A stretch of DNA of 12,391 bases from Lentihominibacter faecis (GCF_014306095.1 NZ_JACRWC010000065.1:1-12391); one strand, 5' to 3'. Shown: positions 6,149 through 12,391, counted from the stretch's first letter. Translations and numbers: made by a program. The notes: a model not told the origin generated them from the letters alone.

Positions 6149-7513
6149 TTAAGAAAAATCACCATATTTTTCCGTATGATTGTCCCATTTATCAGTCGGC
6201 CATGATCTTCTGAGAGCCACATAGGAGATTAAAAAGTTCGCAAGCCAACCAGCTGGTACAGCAAGCCAGACAAATGCAATGCCAAAACGCGGCGCACAGA
6301 TCAGAGCAACGGACAAGCGAATCGCAAGGTTCACCATGTTCGCAGCGAGGAACGGGCGCATGATTCCAAGACCACGAAGGACTCCATCGGTTGCCATTTT
6401 GATTCCCATAAAGGTGAAGAAATAACCAAGCCATCTCATATAATCCCCGGATACCTGATAGGCCAGAGCTGTTCCGTCTTTACCAAGGAATAGCGAGGAA
6501 ATTTGCGTGTGCAGTGTTTCAATAACAATAAAGGCAAGGACCGCGAAACATATATCCAGCACTAGCGCGGCGTAGTAGCCTTTTTTGATACGCCCAAATT
6601 TTTTTGCTCCAAGATTCTGGGAAACATATGGCGAAACCGCATTGCCGATGGATACAAAAATCAAGGAAAAAACATTTTCCACCCGCATTGTCGCCGCATA
6701 CCCCGCTAGTGCCTGTGTACCAAAGGGATTTACAACCGCCTGCACGATCATCATACCGATAGACACTGTAGACTGTTGGAGAACCGACGGAACGGCAATC
6801 CGAAGCATAGAATGCAGCTCCTGCCAGTCAAATCGGCAAAAAGGAGTCTTATATCGCCGCATCCGATAATAGAAAATCAACAGCGAAAACACGGCGGAAA
6901 TACCTTGTGCAATCAAGGTTGCAAGCGCTGCACCGAACACGCCAAGACCAAGACCTGCCACCATCCAAAGATCCATAAAGATATTTAAGATGGATGAGAA
7001 TATCAGAAGGCCCAGTGGGATTTTTGATTCACCAATGGAAGTGAACATTGTGGAAAGAATGTTATACATAAACAAAAACGGAAAGCCCACAAAATAGACA
7101 CGCAGATACAGCACTGCGTCATCCAGTATATCGGCAGGGGTCTGTAATCCACTCATCATCGAATGAGAAAACAAAAATCCAAAAACACCAAGGGCTATAC
7201 TCAGAATTAAAAAGCTAAGCAAGGATGTTGACACGATGGTTTTCATTTTACCATATTCCCTGGCACCGAAATAGCGGCTCACGAGCACACCGGCACCGAC
7301 ACCGGCTCCCAGCGCCACACAAATGAAAACATTGGTCAAAGCTGCACAGGCACCGACAGCTGCAAGTGCAGAAGAACCCGCAAATTGACCAACGATGATA
7401 GAATCAGACATATTGTATATTTGCTGAAAAAAGCTGCCGAGAATCATCGGCATTGCAAAAACCGTCAGTGCTTTAAGAGGCGCATCTGTGATTAAATACT
7501 CATCTTTTGACAT
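6149..7513 (-). CDS. MATE-family multidrug/metabolite efflux transporter
   Basis: A 454-aa polytopic membrane protein of the multidrug and toxic compound extrusion family, which couples export of drugs or metabolites to Na+ or H+ entry. It has the two-fold repeated hydrophobic layout of about 12 membrane helices and typical MATE segments: PMILGSFFQQIYNMSDSIIV near the N-terminus, GAGVLVSRYFGAREYGKM after the third helix, and the second-half counterpart VSIGNAVSPYVSQNLGAKKF. The start at ATG 7513 is preferred: GAGGG (complement of 7522-7526) is 8 nt upstream, whereas the in-frame ATG at 7552 lies only about 3 nt from the predicted transcript start. It is transcribed divergently from an Lrp/AsnC-type regulator, the natural candidate for its control. 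The substrate cannot be read from sequence. Export of bile-derived or amino-acid-like compounds would fit its neighbours but is speculative. Confidence 0.93.
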   Translation of the reverse strand: MSKDEYLITDAPLKALTVFAMPMILGSFFQQIYNMSDSIIVGQFAGSSALAAVGACAALTNVFICVALGAGVGAGVLVSRYFGAREYGKMKTIVSTSLLSFLILSIALGVFGFLFSHSMMSGLQTPADILDDAVLYLRVYFVGFPFLFMYNILSTMFTSIGESKIPLGLLIFSSILNIFMDLWMVAGLGLGVFGAALATLIAQGISAVFSLLIFYYRMRRYKTPFCRFDWQELHSMLRIAVPSVLQQSTVSIGMMIVQAVVNPFGTQALAGYAATMRVENVFSLIFVSIGNAVSPYVSQNLGAKKFGRIKKGYYAALVLDICFAVLAFIVIETLHTQISSLFLGKDGTALAYQVSGDYMRWLGYFFTFMGIKMATDGVLRGLGIMRPFLAANMVNLAIRLSVALICAPRFGIAFVWLAVPAGWLANFLISYVALRRSWPTDKWDNHTEKYGDFS

Positions 7514-7561
7514 TATCATATCCCTCTTCGAAACGTAAGTTTTAAGTTTCATTACGCAACA

Positions 7562-7590
7562 ATTATATGTGGTTGCTGTAAATAAGTCAA
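7562..7590 (-). promoter_or_regulatory. sigma-A promoter of the MATE gene
   Basis: On the minus strand, TTGACT (complement of 7585-7590), a 17-nt spacer and a perfect TATAAT (complement of 7562-7567) form a near-consensus housekeeping promoter. Transcription should start around 7555, giving a leader of about 40 nt to the ATG at 7513. Confidence 0.75.
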
Positions 7591-7591
7591 G

Positions 7592-7628
7592 CTATCGTTT
7601 ACTTATCGTAACATAAATGATATGATAG
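7592..7628. promoter_or_regulatory. candidate operator region between the divergent promoters
   Basis: CTATC (7592-7596) and GATAG (7624-7628) form inverted half-sites, with related TATCG (7604-7608) and GATAT (7619-7623) steps between them. They span the regulator promoter and abut the MATE -35 box. Lrp/AsnC proteins bind degenerate AT-rich dyads and often regulate their own gene and a divergent neighbour, so this is the most likely binding region. The assignment is inferential. Confidence 0.35.
7598..7626 (+). promoter_or_regulatory. sigma-A promoter of the Lrp/AsnC-type regulator gene
   Basis: TTTACT (7598-7603), a 17-nt spacer and TATGAT (7621-7626) form a good housekeeping promoter for the gene starting at 7678. 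Its -35 box is only 7 bp from the -35 box of the divergent MATE promoter, so one bound protein could affect both. Confidence 0.65.
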
Positions 7629-7677
7629 TTAAGAAAAGCTACTATCCGGCGGATATTATTTTACAGGAGGGGCACTT

Positions 7678-8136
7678 ATGTACCTGGACGGTTTAGATGA
7701 ACTGGATCAGAAGATTATCCAGTTGCTTATAGAAAATGCACGTATCTCTTACTCTGATATCGGTGAAAAAACCGGTATTTCCAGAGTGGCAGTAAAAGCC
7801 CGGATTCAGGCTTTAGAAAAAAAAGGCGTAATTGAAGAATATACGACAATAATAAACCCACAAAAAATCAGTGGTGCTGTTTCATGCTATTTTGAAATCG
7901 AAACAAAACCAGACCATCTGTCGCAGGTGACAGATATATTATATAAAAATGATACGGTCACACAGATTTACCGGGTCACAGGAAGGGACAAACTGCATGT
8001 ACATGCCGTTGCTTCATCAAGTGATGAAATGGAGCACTTCCTGCATAATGTCATTGATGCACTTCCCGGCATGATCAGCTGCAGCTGCAATACAATCTTA
8101 TCACGCATTAAAGATATTAAAGGATTACGGCTGTAG
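7678..8136 (+). CDS. Lrp/AsnC-family transcriptional regulator
   Basis: A 152-aa DNA-binding regulator of the leucine-responsive/AsnC family, which usually senses an amino acid or related small molecule. The N-terminal winged helix-turn-helix is clear (LDELDQKIIQLLIENARISY, then IGEKTGISRVAVKARIQALEKKGVI, about residues 6-53). The C-terminal half (about 66-140) has the alpha-beta RAM/AsnC ligand-binding layout, including VTQIYRVTGRDKLHVHAVA. Length is standard. The ribosome site AGGAGG (7665-7670) is 7 nt from the ATG, and a good promoter lies upstream. It is divergent from the MATE gene and is the likely local regulator of that pump and of itself. The ligand is unknown. Confidence 0.92.
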   Translation: MYLDGLDELDQKIIQLLIENARISYSDIGEKTGISRVAVKARIQALEKKGVIEEYTTIINPQKISGAVSCYFEIETKPDHLSQVTDILYKNDTVTQIYRVTGRDKLHVHAVASSSDEMEHFLHNVIDALPGMISCSCNTILSRIKDIKGLRL

Positions 8137-8168
8137 AAGGCAGTTGCTATTTTCAATTTCTTGTTCAC
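8137..8168 (-). pseudogene. truncated gene start downstream of the ClbS-like gene
   Basis: On the minus strand, 22 nt after the ClbS-like stop codon, AGGAGGG (complement of 8174-8180) sits 5 nt before a GTG at 8168 that begins MNKKLKIATAFYS. The combination of strong ribosome site, operon-like spacing and natural N-terminus looks like a real gene start. Within about 11 codons the frame runs into the antisense of the lrp-type gene's 3' end, where it continues as a non-protein-like string to 7968. I read it as the first codons of a second gene cut off by a rearrangement; a coincidental start is the alternative. Confidence 0.35.
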
Positions 8169-8189
8169 TAATACCCTCCTTTTTTTGAT

Positions 8190-8708
8190 TTATAGTACAA
8201 TCTTTTTCCATTTTCTGATCTTTGTTCTAAATGTTCCGAAAGGAGCGACTGTGTTAATATGAATGAACTTATATACTTCCCAAACTGCTGTTTTCGTTGC
8301 TCCATCAGCCCACTTTCTCATATGTGGTTCGAATAATTCTTCCTCGCTTAGAGAATCGATCATTGCATAAATAGATTCGATATTATTATTTAATACTTCT
8401 TTTAGCTCCTGAAGAGATAAATGAGCGTAGGTATCATTGAACCATTGATATAAATCACCTAACTGATTCCATTTAAACTCATTTGAAGGTGTTTTTGCTT
8501 GAAGTCCCTTTCTTTCATCTTCTTCCCACTTAAGAACTAAAGTCGTCCATCCTACCTGGTAAGCGAGATTTTCTGCAGGAGTCCTATCGACTTCCTCAAC
8601 ACTCGTATCTTTTAAGGATTCTGGGATATCATCAAATTCAGAAATATACTTTTCAAAACTTTTATGAATCTCACTTTTTAATTCATCTTTATTCTTGTAT
8701 GTTCTCAA
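8190..8708 (-). CDS. ClbS/DfsB-family protein (DUF1706 four-helix bundle)
   Basis: A 172-aa cytoplasmic protein of the ClbS/DfsB family. The E. coli member ClbS protects its host from colibactin by opening the toxin's cyclopropane; DfsB belongs to the same family. Diagnostic segments are DRTPAENLAYQVGWTTLVLK (41-60), PSNEFKWNQLGDLYQWF (74-90), the helical middle, and FIHINTVAPFGTFRTKIRKW near the C-terminus. Tyr50 in YQVGW aligns with the ClbS residue Tyr55 implicated in activity. Length is normal. The start is TTG 8708, supported by AAGGAG 8 nt upstream; the ATG further upstream hits a stop. The gene is visibly more AT-rich than its neighbours and sits in a rearranged stretch, suggesting transfer. 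No colibactin genes are nearby, so it may detoxify another compound or have an unrelated role. Whether it is active is unknown. Confidence 0.88.
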   Translation of the reverse strand: MRTYKNKDELKSEIHKSFEKYISEFDDIPESLKDTSVEEVDRTPAENLAYQVGWTTLVLKWEEDERKGLQAKTPSNEFKWNQLGDLYQWFNDTYAHLSLQELKEVLNNNIESIYAMIDSLSEEELFEPHMRKWADGATKTAVWEVYKFIHINTVAPFGTFRTKIRKWKKIVL

Positions 8709-8766
8709 TATACTTTCTCCTTCATTACAGAGGCGCCTATTGCTTTATGTTGCTTATCTACATTAC

Positions 8767-9115
8767 GAATTCCCAGATTGAAAATTATCTGATCTAATTG
8801 GGAATCAATTTCTTGATTCAGATGTTTGCTCACGTCATGAATTCCCAGATTTGATTTTTTCAAAGTCATATGGGAAGTTCAATCCTGCAAATCTTTCAAG
8901 ATCCATATAGCACACTCATTATGATTCCTCAAAAGATATAAAAACTGCTTTTCTGAGAACTGTTTTTCTCGACATTGTAAATATCTTGTAAAGCAGTTCC
9001 CATCTTACTGCTTTATTTTGAAAAATGGGAATTCATGAATGAAAGTAAAGCTCATAAGCAGTAAAAAATCCAAATCAAGGCCGTTTTTTATGTGATCTGG
9101 GAATTCATGATTTCC
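8767..9115. repeat. cluster of GGGAATTC-containing direct and inverted repeats
   Basis: GAATTCCCAGATT occurs exactly at 8767-8779 and 8839-8851. The 16-mer TCATGAATTCCCAGAT (8835-8850) recurs as a perfect inverted copy at 9095-9110, and 13 bp of it are also inverted at 9026-9038. Variant GGGAA copies lie at about 8798-8805, 8871-8880 and 8996-9002 (inverted). The last copy is nearly palindromic (9098-9115). Additional small stems are GAATCAA/TTGATTC (8802-8819) and AAAGCAGT/ACTGCTTT (8990-9014). The spacing is irregular, so it is not a CRISPR array. Confidence 0.75.
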
Positions 9116-9193
9116 CGGACACCTCACCATTAAGAACAACCACTGGCCTTTAACCAGGTTAATAACTATTGAACTTATATCGGATCAATTAAC

Positions 9194-9272
9194 AAAATAG
9201 AGTTGATGGAAACTCCTGCTGCCGACGTGGGTCCAGAACCCACCGCAACAGGAGAAATGACAACTCTATTTT
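9194..9272. other. 79-nt multi-stem hairpin, possible structured RNA or mobile-element end
   Basis: AAAATAGAGTTG (9194-9205) is perfectly complementary to CAACTCTATTTT (9261-9272). Inside, CTCCTG (9213-9218) pairs with CAGGAG (9249-9254), TGC (9220-9222) with GCA (9245-9247), and GTGGGT (9227-9232) with ACCCAC (9238-9243) around a CCAGA loop. Together this gives 27 base pairs in nested stems with defined internal loops. It could form on either strand. No promoter was identified. Candidates are a structured RNA, a bidirectional terminator, or a palindromic element. Confidence 0.6.
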
Positions 9273-9387
9273 ATAAAAGTATATCCAGTTCTGCAGCAAA
9301 AATCAAAGAAAAATTGTATTAGGGTGGCTGCCGAAATGCAACTGCCTTTTTATGTAAAAAAGAGAAGGCTTACACTAGTCGTTGATG

Positions 9388-9534
9388 CTAAAACTCCAGA
9401 CTATCTGCATTGAGCAGAAAGTATTTCATGCCCATGATTACAAAGCCTTCCTCATTTTCAATACCATTCAAGGCAATCTCAATGATATGATCATTCCATT
9501 ATTTCGTGCATTGCACATATTTGAGTAACGACAT
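9388..9534 (-). pseudogene. decayed short ORF with in-frame stop
   Basis: On the minus strand a 49-codon frame runs from ATG 9534 to TAG 9388-9390, interrupted by TAA at codon 12 (9499-9501). The parts read MSLLKYVQCTK, then WNDHIIEIALNGIENEEGFV and a hydrophobic end (KYFLLNADSLEF). The second part looks protein-like, but there is no ribosome site and no recognised family. It is probably a gene remnant lying downstream of the ECF operon. Confidence 0.25.
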
Positions 9535-9647
9535 TTTAGTACCAAATTATTTTGGTTTCAATGTCTGTTGCTATTTTTTGTGCATCTGCACTTTTTTATG
9601 TATTGATTCTATGGAAATACCTTGTTCTTCCTTGCCAGAAGATGTTT

Positions 9648-11075
9648 CTAAAGCATCACATTAAACATTTTTCTCTCATTAGCACAATCGTCTATGGAGA
9701 TCTCGCTGTCACAACGACATATCAATTCATCATCATGCGTAATAACAAGAATTACTTTCTTTTGATCTGCGGCTTCTCGCAGCACATCTGCAACGATCTT
9801 CATATTACCACCATCCAGTCCGCTTGTAGGCTCATCAAAAATGAGTATCGTTCTGTCAGAAAGGACCCCGCAGGCAATCGCTAGCCGCTGCTTTTGACCT
9901 CCAGATAAAGAAGCCGGATGAACATCTTTATATCGATACAGACCTAAGCGCTTTAGAAGGCTTCTTGCTTTTTCCAGGTGTTCTTCTGAATGTTTCATAT
10001 TTAGCAGTACTTCCTCCGAAACGCTGTTCGTAAAGAATTGCGTTCCCGTATCGTTGGAGCTAAACCAGGTTTGCTTCCGACGCTCACGAGCACTCAATTC
10101 TCTACCATCAACCACGACTTGTCCGCTTTCTTCTTTCCATAAACCAGACAAAACCAGGGCAAGGCTCGTTTTGCCAATGCCGTTATGACCGGTGATCGCC
10201 GTGATTTGTCCTGCAGGAGCAGAAAAATTGATATCACGAAAAATTTTAGTTTTTTTCCTTCTGCAGGATAGGCTTTTTACACACAATGCCGGGAACTGAT
10301 CTGTATTCCTTGTGGGGGTCTGAATAGTTCTGTCCCCTTTTTCGGTGATTTCTCTTAACCCATATCTCTCTCTTTCTTCTGGTGATAGCTGCTCCATCTC
10401 GGCAGTATTTCGTTCCCACAAAACTCTGCCATCCCGAACATAAATAAAGCGGTCTGCAATTCCATGAAGCCAAGATAACCGATGTTCAGCAATAATAATG
10501 GTATGGCCTTCAGCTTTTAACTGCTTGAATACTGCGGCTAATTGTTCAGCTCCGGTTTTATCCAGATTTGATGTAGGCTCGTCACAAACATATATATCGG
10601 GGCGAAGTGCATAAACCGAAGCAATCGCCACTTTCTGCTTTTCTCCGCTGGAAAGCACATCAAGATTCCGCGAGCGGAATCCATTCAAGCCGAACGAAAC
10701 GATCGCATCATCCGTACGATCACGTATTTCCTCCGCTGAGAATCCATAGTTTTCACAGGCAAAAGCCGCTTCTCCGGCCAGTTCCGAAGAGAAAAACTGG
10801 CTCTTTGGATCTTGAAATACACTGCCGATCTGCCTTGCCACTGTATATTGCGGCATTTGTGTCAATGATTTTCCATTTATAGATATCGTCCCAGTCAGTG
10901 TTCCTGTGTAATAAGAAGGAGCGAGGGCATTTAAAAGTCGTGTGAGAGTGGTTTTTCCGCCGCCGGATGGTCCGGTAAACACTACGCACTCCCCCTCATT
11001 GACCATAAGATCGATCCCGGATACTCCTTCCGTACTGTTTAAATACCGGAAAGAAACATCTTTCATCCGTATCAT
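9648..11075 (-). CDS. ECF transporter ATPase, two fused ABC domains (EcfA-EcfA' type)
   Basis: A 475-aa protein holding both ATP-binding subunits of an energy-coupling factor importer in one chain; it powers uptake through EcfT at the inner membrane. Domain 1: Walker A GPSGGGKT (35-42), Q-loop Gln88 (VFQDPKSQFF), signature LSSGEKQ (141-147), Walker B IYVCDEP (161-167), His198. Domain 2: Walker A GHNGIGKT (296-303), signature LSGGQKQ (390-396), Walker B ILIFDEP (410-416), His447. The linker is about residues 230-260. In domain 2 the Q-loop region reads SSNDTGTQFFTNSV; aligned on QFF, the usual Q-loop glutamine appears to be Asn341. The start at ATG 11075 is set by AGGAGG 9 nt upstream and by an ATGA overlap with the EcfT stop; an upstream in-frame start at 11141 lies inside ecfT. 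Last gene of a three-gene operon. Confidence 0.93.
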   Translation of the reverse strand: MIRMKDVSFRYLNSTEGVSGIDLMVNEGECVVFTGPSGGGKTTLTRLLNALAPSYYTGTLTGTISINGKSLTQMPQYTVARQIGSVFQDPKSQFFSSELAGEAAFACENYGFSAEEIRDRTDDAIVSFGLNGFRSRNLDVLSSGEKQKVAIASVYALRPDIYVCDEPTSNLDKTGAEQLAAVFKQLKAEGHTIIIAEHRLSWLHGIADRFIYVRDGRVLWERNTAEMEQLSPEERERYGLREITEKGDRTIQTPTRNTDQFPALCVKSLSCRRKKTKIFRDINFSAPAGQITAITGHNGIGKTSLALVLSGLWKEESGQVVVDGRELSARERRKQTWFSSNDTGTQFFTNSVSEEVLLNMKHSEEHLEKARSLLKRLGLYRYKDVHPASLSGGQKQRLAIACGVLSDRTILIFDEPTSGLDGGNMKIVADVLREAADQKKVILVITHDDELICRCDSEISIDDCANERKMFNVML

Positions 11076-11767
11076 GCACGCACACCTCCTATCCACAAAA
11101 ACAGAAAAGTCACGACACTCCACAGGATCAGGCAGCTCCAATCCTTGATAGTCATATCTTTTTCATAATAGCTGCCCCGTTTGCCCGAGGCTTCTGCACC
11201 ACGTGCCACAGCAGAAACAGAAAGCTGATCGGCAATTTGAAGACAGCGCAGCAGCAGAGGGACCAGTACATATTCGCAAGAAACCACAGGGTGTAACAGG
11301 AGTTGGCACGGAGCTGCAAGTCCTCTGTTACGCATAGAAAGCCATACACTTTTCAGCTCTGCTTTCATAGTGGGGAAAAAACGAAACATAACTAGTAATC
11401 CCAAAATACCGGCAGTCGGCATATGGATACGAGACATAAATGCCGACAGTTCTCCAGGGGGTGTCGTGATCAAATCCCAGCCAACAATAAAAACGGCAAA
11501 CAGGTTCCAGAACATCAGCACATAAAACTCTGAAAAAACAACCATATGAAGACCCTGATACCGGATCAAATACAGCAGTACCGCCATAGCAATATAAAAC
11601 ACGCCAAAAGACTTCAGTGCCCGCCAATTATGCTGAACCGAAAGATAAAGAAATCCGGTCAGTGCCAGGATGCAGGTCAGCACTGTATTGGATGTCATAG
11701 AAATACCGACTATGGCACAGCCTGATGCCCACAACTTAACCGGTACCGCAAAGTTCTTCCTCTGCAT
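11072..11767 (-). CDS. ecfT: ECF transporter transmembrane coupling protein EcfT (CbiQ family)
   Basis: A 231-aa membrane protein that links the substrate-binding S component to the ATPases and transmits ATP-driven movement. Hydrophobic helices fill about 10-100 and 118-132. The two cytoplasmic coupling-helix motifs that contact the ATPases are visible as MRNRG (145-149, a variant of x-Arg-Gly) and ARGAEASGKRG (188-198, the canonical Ala-Arg-Gly). A final helix lies near 208-227. Its ATG overlaps the S-component stop (TGATG at 11765-11769), and its TGA overlaps the ATPase ATG, so all three proteins are translationally coupled and made together. Its own Shine-Dalgarno sequence is weak, consistent with coupling. 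Confidence 0.92.
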   Translation of the reverse strand: MQRKNFAVPVKLWASGCAIVGISMTSNTVLTCILALTGFLYLSVQHNWRALKSFGVFYIAMAVLLYLIRYQGLHMVVFSEFYVLMFWNLFAVFIVGWDLITTPPGELSAFMSRIHMPTAGILGLLVMFRFFPTMKAELKSVWLSMRNRGLAAPCQLLLHPVVSCEYVLVPLLLRCLQIADQLSVSAVARGAEASGKRGSYYEKDMTIKDWSCLILWSVVTFLFLWIGGVRA

Positions 11768-12366
11768 CAGAGCGCCCCAGCTTTCTTAAAATGCTTGTCC
11801 ATAAGCCGTCCGCCTGTCAAACTCCCAATAAAACCGCAGATAGTTGTAAAAAGAATAATGAAGATCAACCATCCTGGAGAAGAATAATACCGTACAAAAG
11901 AATCAATGTAGCTCTGTTCCATGCCACTGGAAACAGCAAATTCTTCATAAGTATCCCAGAAAAACCAGAGCGGCAACAGGTTAACGCCATTATACAGTAA
12001 GCTGGCTATCGTCCATGCAGCCGTCATTTTCTTTTTAGATTCCCATCCGTTTTTCCATAAAATAGCTTCGCAGATAGCACCAATCACCATATAATAGGGC
12101 AATAGATACCAGTTCCCCATAATGAGAAAAACGATCCCCAAAATGGTCATGTAAACGAAGGAAGCACCTCGTTGACGTACACGGCTGACCATGAGGAAAT
12201 AGATCGGCGCACACAACAGCATAGTGAAACCGACCGACAGCACCATGCTCACAAAATCGTTCACCATGCACACCATATTAACGACAAGTTGAATAAGGAT
12301 CAACAATACCGAGAGTAATACTGTTGTAATTACATCTTTTACTGTCCACTTTTTTGTCTGACTCAT
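11767..12366 (-). CDS. ECF transporter S component, Trep_Strep/MptD-like family
   Basis: A 199-aa integral membrane protein expected to bind the substrate of the ECF importer. About six hydrophobic helices are visible (roughly 13-33, 40-60, 68-86, 88-104, 116-136, 167-186). The N-terminal WTVKDVITT, the central LLPYYMVIGAICEAIL and the C-terminal GGRLMDKHFKKAG fit the Trep_Strep-type (TIGR02185) S components found in gut and oral Firmicutes, usually with a dedicated EcfT and fused ATPase as here. The substrate of this family is not established from sequence, so none is assigned. The start at ATG 12366 matches the family N-terminus. Only about 10 nt of genuine sequence precede it (GGAAAATATT), so the ribosome site, promoter and any upstream regulator or riboswitch are lost at the contig end. 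Confidence 0.85.
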   Translation of the reverse strand: MSQTKKWTVKDVITTVLLSVLLILIQLVVNMVCMVNDFVSMVLSVGFTMLLCAPIYFLMVSRVRQRGASFVYMTILGIVFLIMGNWYLLPYYMVIGAICEAILWKNGWESKKKMTAAWTIASLLYNGVNLLPLWFFWDTYEEFAVSSGMEQSYIDSFVRYYSSPGWLIFIILFTTICGFIGSLTGGRLMDKHFKKAGAL

Positions 12367-12376
12367 AATATTTTCC

Positions 12377-12391
12377 CTGTCTCTTATACAC
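12377..12391. other. residual Tn5 mosaic-end (Nextera) adaptor (right)
   Basis: The last 15 nt, CTGTCTCTTATACAC, exactly match the first 15 nt of the reverse complement of the 19-bp Tn5/Nextera mosaic end (CTGTCTCTTATACACATCT). This orientation is what adaptor read-through gives at a right contig end. Genuine genomic sequence probably ends at 12376. Confidence 0.92.

Larger units (their letters stand above)
8709..9647. other. gene-poor accessory region with repeats, hairpins and ORF debris
   Basis: About 940 nt without an intact recognisable gene, more AT-rich than the flanks. The left third (8767-9115) is a cluster of GGGAATTC-type direct and inverted repeats and small hairpins. The middle holds a 79-nt multi-stem hairpin (9194-9272). 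The right part contains a minus-strand ORF interrupted by a stop (9388-9534). No rRNA, tRNA or CRISPR array was recognised. It probably records loss or insertion of mobile DNA between the regulator/MATE region and the ECF operon. Confidence 0.6.

Noticed and set aside
8767..9115. CRISPR array
   Set aside because: Repeat copies are short, unevenly spaced and in both orientations, and there are no cas genes.
9206..9322. 38-codon plus-strand ORF starting METPAADVG
   Set aside because: It has no ribosome site and most of its sequence is explained by the 9194-9272 hairpin.
9326..9351. Terminator-like GGCTGC...GCA(act)GCC followed by T5 on the plus strand
   Set aside because: The stem is bulged and short, and no plus-strand gene ends upstream.
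9580..9597. GTGCATCTGCAC followed by T6 as terminator of the ECF operon
   Set aside because: The T-run follows on the plus strand; on the operon's strand the hairpin is followed by A residues. The stem is also only 4-5 bp with a tiny loop.
12377..12391. Genuine Tn5-type transposon end
   Set aside because: The engineered mosaic-end sequence at a contig boundary is far better explained by library adaptor than by an insertion.

Overview
The window reads as a contig from a low-to-mid GC, spore-forming Firmicute (Bacillota, Clostridia, most likely a gut Lachnospiraceae member). Grounds for this are a bile salt hydrolase, a collagen-like spore-surface-type protein, Firmicute-style Shine-Dalgarno sites (AGGAGG and close variants), a group II ECF transporter with a Trep_Strep-type S component, and general codon use. 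The species cannot be fixed from the sequence. Both termini carry what looks like residual Tn5/Nextera mosaic-end adaptor (7 nt on the left, 15 nt on the right), so the window is probably a complete assembled contig and its two end genes are cut by assembly, not by biology.

Left block (1-2682, + strand): the 3' end of a tetratricopeptide-repeat protein, probably the tail of a family 2 glycosyltransferase; a 170-aa collagen-like protein (32 Gly-X-Y triplets) with a sigma-K-like promoter and a GAAAA pentamer repeat in its leader; a possible small lysine/glutamate-rich ORF on the minus strand; and a 438-aa large serine recombinase.

Middle block (2671-7513, - strand): a MATE efflux pump, then a tightly packed bile salt hydrolase / mscL / recQ unit. 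mscL follows bsh by 25 nt and overlaps recQ by one base. recQ converges on and overlaps the recombinase gene by 12 bp, and its likely terminator lies inside the recombinase coding region. The MATE gene is divergent from an Lrp/AsnC-family regulator (7678-8136), with two good back-to-back sigma-A promoters between them.

Break region (8137-9647): an AT-rich ClbS/DfsB-family gene that starts with TTG, a truncated gene start with a strong ribosome site antisense to the regulator's 3' end, and over 900 nt without an intact gene. That stretch holds a cluster of GGGAATTC-containing direct and inverted repeats, a 79-nt multi-stem hairpin and a decayed ORF. It looks like an accessory or rearranged stretch.

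Right block (9648-12366, - strand): an overlapping three-gene ECF transporter operon in the order S component, EcfT, fused double ATPase. The substrate is unknown.

I did not find a clear, wholly new system. The best candidates for follow-up are the 9194-9272 hairpin with its neighbouring repeats, the bsh-mscL-recQ transcription unit (including a zinc-ribbon MscL), the isolated ClbS-like gene, and the collagen-like gene next to a site-specific recombinase.
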